DNA of 7,740 nt from an uncultured Novosphingobium sp. (GTDB taxonomy: Bacteria > Pseudomonadota > Alphaproteobacteria > Sphingomonadales > Sphingomonadaceae), in contig CALLNA010000002.1 in the NCBI GenBank assembly GCA_938005655.1, forward strand, positions 1-7,740. Reading direction: 5' to 3'. Shown one piece after another: positions 6,074 to 7,740 of this stretch. The notes beneath the pieces were generated by a model that was not told where the DNA came from, ran no database searches, and was given only the letters and a program-made list of their open reading frames with translations. Within the stretch, counting starts at the first letter, position 1, and each line of letters starts with the position of its first letter. A program made the position numbers and the translations under genes.

Positions 6074-6805
6074 CTACGACCGGGTCGCGGTGACGATGTA
6101 GTTCAGCGCGAGGTTGTCCGACAGGTGCAGGCCCTTGCCCGGCGACCAGGCGATGCCGCGCGGCTCGCCCATGATCAGGTTCGCCTCGGTCAGCAGGGCG
6201 GACAGCTCCTCGGGGGTGACGAAGTCGTCCCAGTGGTGGGTGCCGCGCGGAATCGCCCCGAGCCGCTCCGCGCCCTCGACCAGCAGCAGGCGCGACTGCG
6301 GGGTGCGGTTGGGGGTGGAGAGGACCATCAGGCCGTCAGCCGCCAGGGCGCCGCTGAGCGCGCGGACGAAGGCCGCCTTGTCGGCGACGTGCTCGATCAC
6401 CTCCATCGCGGTGACGAGGTCGAAGCCGGTCAGCCCCAGCTCCGCGACGTCGCCGTGCCGGTAGGCGATCGTCAGCCCCGCGCCTCCGGCGTGGAGGCGC
6501 GCGGCGGCGACGTTCTCCTCCGCCGCGTCGACCCCCGTCACCTCGGCGCCGAGCCGGGCGAGCGGCTCGCACAGCAGGCCGGCGCCGCAGCCGACGTCCA
6601 GCGCGCGCTTTCCGGCCAGCGGCTTCGCGGCGCGCGAATCGCCCTGCCAGTGCGCGTCGATCGCGTCGCGGACGAAGCCCAGGCGCACCGGGTTGAGCCG
6701 GTGGAGCATGGCCGAGGCGCCCTTCGGGTCCCACCAGTCGGCGGCCAGCTTGCCGAAATGGGCGGCTTCCTCGGGGCGGATGGTTGCGGTGGTTGCAATA
6801 GCCAT
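6074..6805 (-). CDS. ubiG: Bifunctional ubiquinone biosynthesis O-methyltransferase UbiG
   Basis: The 243-residue SAM-dependent methyltransferase catalyses the two O-methylations in ubiquinone synthesis (2-polyprenyl-6-hydroxyphenol and 3-demethylubiquinol). The N-terminal HFGKLAADWWDPKGASAMLH followed by LNPVRLGFV is the family hallmark. The SAM site is LDVGCGAG (69-76), the acidic residue ending strand 2 is Asp93 in GVDAAEEN, and the post-core motif is FDLVTAMEVIEHV (128-140). STPNRTPQS and the PRGTHHWDDFVTPEEL segment are also UbiG-typical. The ATG at 6803-6805 has purine-rich GAGGG directly before it and AGGG 7 bases upstream. It is divergent from lysC, an arrangement I recall as conserved in alphaproteobacteria. 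It may run on into the glycosyltransferase gene, but the 94-bp gap leaves this open. Confidence 0.96.
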   Translation of the reverse strand: MAIATTATIRPEEAAHFGKLAADWWDPKGASAMLHRLNPVRLGFVRDAIDAHWQGDSRAAKPLAGKRALDVGCGAGLLCEPLARLGAEVTGVDAAEENVAAARLHAGGAGLTIAYRHGDVAELGLTGFDLVTAMEVIEHVADKAAFVRALSGALAADGLMVLSTPNRTPQSRLLLVEGAERLGAIPRGTHHWDDFVTPEELSALLTEANLIMGEPRGIAWSPGKGLHLSDNLALNYIVTATRS

Positions 6806-6831
6806 CCCTCATCCCTAACAGGGCGCCCGCC

Positions 6832-6873
6832 CGGACCCAACCCCGACCTGGCCCACTCCGGTCGGGCGGTCCG
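6832..6873 (+). promoter_or_regulatory. Compound hairpin in the ubiG-lysC intergenic region (possible lysC leader element)
   Basis: An outer stem CGGACC/GGTCCG (6832-6837 with 6868-6873) encloses an inner stem CCCGACC/GGTCGGG (6842-6848 with 6860-6866), giving 13 base pairs around an 11-base loop with a small asymmetric internal loop (4 and 1 bases). It ends 13 bases before the GGAG of lysC. No T-tract follows directly, so a classical attenuator is not supported, and it is far too short for a known lysine riboswitch. It could be a leader structure, an operator, or a chance fold in GC-rich DNA. I could not identify a convincing -10/-35 pair in this 94-bp region. Confidence 0.35.
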
Positions 6874-6884
6874 CAAACAGATTG

Positions 6885-6890
6885 CAGGAG
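6885..6890 (+). promoter_or_regulatory. Ribosome binding site fixing the TTG start of lysC
   Basis: CAGGAG is followed by 9 bases and then TTG at 6900. The next in-frame starts, GTG at 6912 and ATG at 6915, would be 21 and 24 bases from GGAG, too far. An in-frame TTG at 6882 overlaps the site itself and is unlikely. Confidence 0.7.
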
Positions 6891-6899
6891 CTTTTCCCC

Positions 6900-7740
6900 T
6901 TGGCCCGGATCGTGATGAAATTCGGCGGCACCTCGATGGCCGGCACCGAGCGCATCCGCCGCGTCGCCGGCATCGTGAAGCGGCAGCAGGAAGCCGGCCA
7001 CGAGGTCGCCGTGGTGGTCTCGGCGATGTCGGGCGAGACCGACCGCCTGGTGAACTTCTGCCGCGAGGCGAACCCGCTCTACGATCCCGCGGAGTACGAC
7101 GTGGTCGTGGCGAGCGGGGAGCAGGTGACGTCCGGCCTGCTCGCGATGCACCTCCAGGCGCTGGGCTGCAAGGCGCGCTCGTGGCTCGGCTGGCAGCTGC
7201 CGATCCTGACCGACGACGCCCATGCCAAGGCGCGGATCGGGACGATCGACTGCCCGGAGATGCTCGCCTCGATGGCCGCGGGCGAGATCGCGGTGATCCC
7301 CGGTTTCCAGGGCCGGACCGAGGACGGCCGCGTGACCACGCTGGGTCGCGGCGGCTCGGACACCTCGGCCGTGGCCGTGGCGGCGGCGGTCAAGGCCGAC
7401 CGCTGCGACATCTACACCGACGTCGACGGGGTCTATACCACCGATCCGCGCATCGTCGCCAAGGCGCGCAAGCTGCCGATGGTGACCTATGAGGAAATGC
7501 TGGAACTGGCCTCGGTCGGGTCGAAGGTGCTCCAGACCCGCTCGGTCAGCCTGGCGATGAAGGAAGGCGTGCGGGTGCAGGTGCTCTCCTCGTTCATCGA
7601 CGAGAACGCCCCTTCCGCCGACAGCATTCCCGGCACGATGATCGTCGGCGACGAGGAACTCGCCGAAATTTCTAAGGACTCGGATATGGAACGCCAGCTC
7701 ATCACCGGCATCGCCGCCGACAAGAACGAGGCCAAGGTCA
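6900..7740 (+). CDS. lysC: Aspartate kinase, 5' portion (3' end outside window)
   Basis: The visible 280 codons encode the catalytic domain and the start of the ACT region of a monofunctional aspartate kinase, which phosphorylates L-aspartate as the first step to lysine, methionine, threonine and diaminopimelate. Motifs are KFGGTS (residues 7-12), VVVSAMSGETD, the nucleotide-site LGRGGSDTSA (148-157), and YTDVDGVYTTDP (172-183), then KVLQTRSV and the RVQVLSSF strand. The first ACT repeat begins near residue 266 (ITGIAADKNEAKV). There is no homoserine dehydrogenase evidence in view; total length for this class is usually about 400-420 residues, so roughly a third is missing. The start is a TTG supported by its ribosome binding site; the N-terminus MARIVMKFGG fits homologues. 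An in-frame internal ATG at 7686 has its own Shine-Dalgarno (separate entry). Feedback inhibition through ACT domains is expected from the family. Confidence 0.96.
   Translation, partial: MARIVMKFGGTSMAGTERIRRVAGIVKRQQEAGHEVAVVVSAMSGETDRLVNFCREANPLYDPAEYDVVVASGEQVTSGLLAMHLQALGCKARSWLGWQLPILTDDAHAKARIGTIDCPEMLASMAAGEIAVIPGFQGRTEDGRVTTLGRGGSDTSAVAVAAAVKADRCDIYTDVDGVYTTDPRIVAKARKLPMVTYEEMLELASVGSKVLQTRSVSLAMKEGVRVQVLSSFIDENAPSADSIPGTMIVGDEELAEISKDSDMERQLITGIAADKNEAKV
7674..7688 (+). promoter_or_regulatory. Putative internal translation start for a LysC beta subunit
   Basis: AAGGA at 7674-7678 precedes ATG 7686-7688 by 7 bases, in the lysC frame (Met263), exactly at the junction between the catalytic and ACT domains. 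Upstream codons ATT and TCT break the G/C-ending rule of the gene; TCT is the only one among its visible serine codons. Aspartokinases of Bacillus subtilis (AKII) and Corynebacterium glutamicum make a beta subunit from an in-frame start near residues 246-250. By analogy this site could yield a regulatory subunit of about 155 residues if the protein has the usual full length. No expression evidence is available. Confidence 0.55.

Noticed and set aside
5939..7492. Plus-strand open frame of 517 codons across ubiG and into lysC
   Set aside because: It is antisense to ubiG and out of frame with lysC, whose correct frame starts at TTG 6900 and shows all aspartate kinase motifs.

Overview
The window is about 7.7 kb of GC-rich DNA from an alphaproteobacterium, most likely a member of the Sphingomonadales. 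I base this on protein-level recognition (Tim44/TimA-like protein, MltA and Smr in that order; ubiG divergent from lysC) and on a palindromic repeat of a type common in sphingomonad genomes. Codons strongly prefer G or C at the third position, which is why long spurious open frames run opposite most genes. No plasmid, phage, IS, CRISPR, tRNA or rRNA signature was seen.

Layout. Positions 1-2351, plus strand: the 3' part of a Tim44-domain gene, then mltA (membrane-bound lytic transglycosylase A family, GTG start) and a Smr-domain gene, tightly packed and probably one operon. Positions 2352-2602: a convergent intergenic region carrying a paired palindromic repeat and a degenerate 34-bp-period tandem repeat. 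Positions 2603-3691, minus strand: aroC (chorismate synthase). Positions 3769-4119, plus strand: an ArsC/YffB-like thioredoxin-fold protein, divergent from aroC. Positions 4109-5979, minus strand: a GTG-started polytopic GT-C-like membrane glycosyltransferase gene, translationally coupled (ATGA overlap) to a small NTF2/SnoaL-like gene whose end overlaps the end of the ArsC-like gene. Positions 6074-6805, minus strand: ubiG (ubiquinone biosynthesis O-methyltransferase). Positions 6900-7740, plus strand: the 5' part of lysC (aspartate kinase), TTG-started and cut by the window edge.

Roles. Most of the window is housekeeping: envelope protein handling and murein turnover (Tim44-like, MltA), RNA/DNA surveillance of unknown target (Smr), chorismate for aromatic amino acids and quinones (AroC), ubiquinone methylation (UbiG), and entry to the aspartate amino-acid family (LysC). 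The functionally unassigned parts are the membrane glycosyltransferase/NTF2 pair and the ArsC-like protein.

I did not find a clear new multi-gene system. The most interesting signals are small: (1) an in-frame ATG with a well-placed Shine-Dalgarno at the catalytic/ACT junction of lysC, suggesting a separately translated beta (regulatory) subunit; (2) a string of three hairpins with atypical codons inside the smr linker, looking like a palindromic repeat inserted in frame; (3) a paired palindrome between smr and aroC whose two halves differ by compensatory base-pair changes; (4) a compound hairpin in the ubiG-lysC intergenic region.
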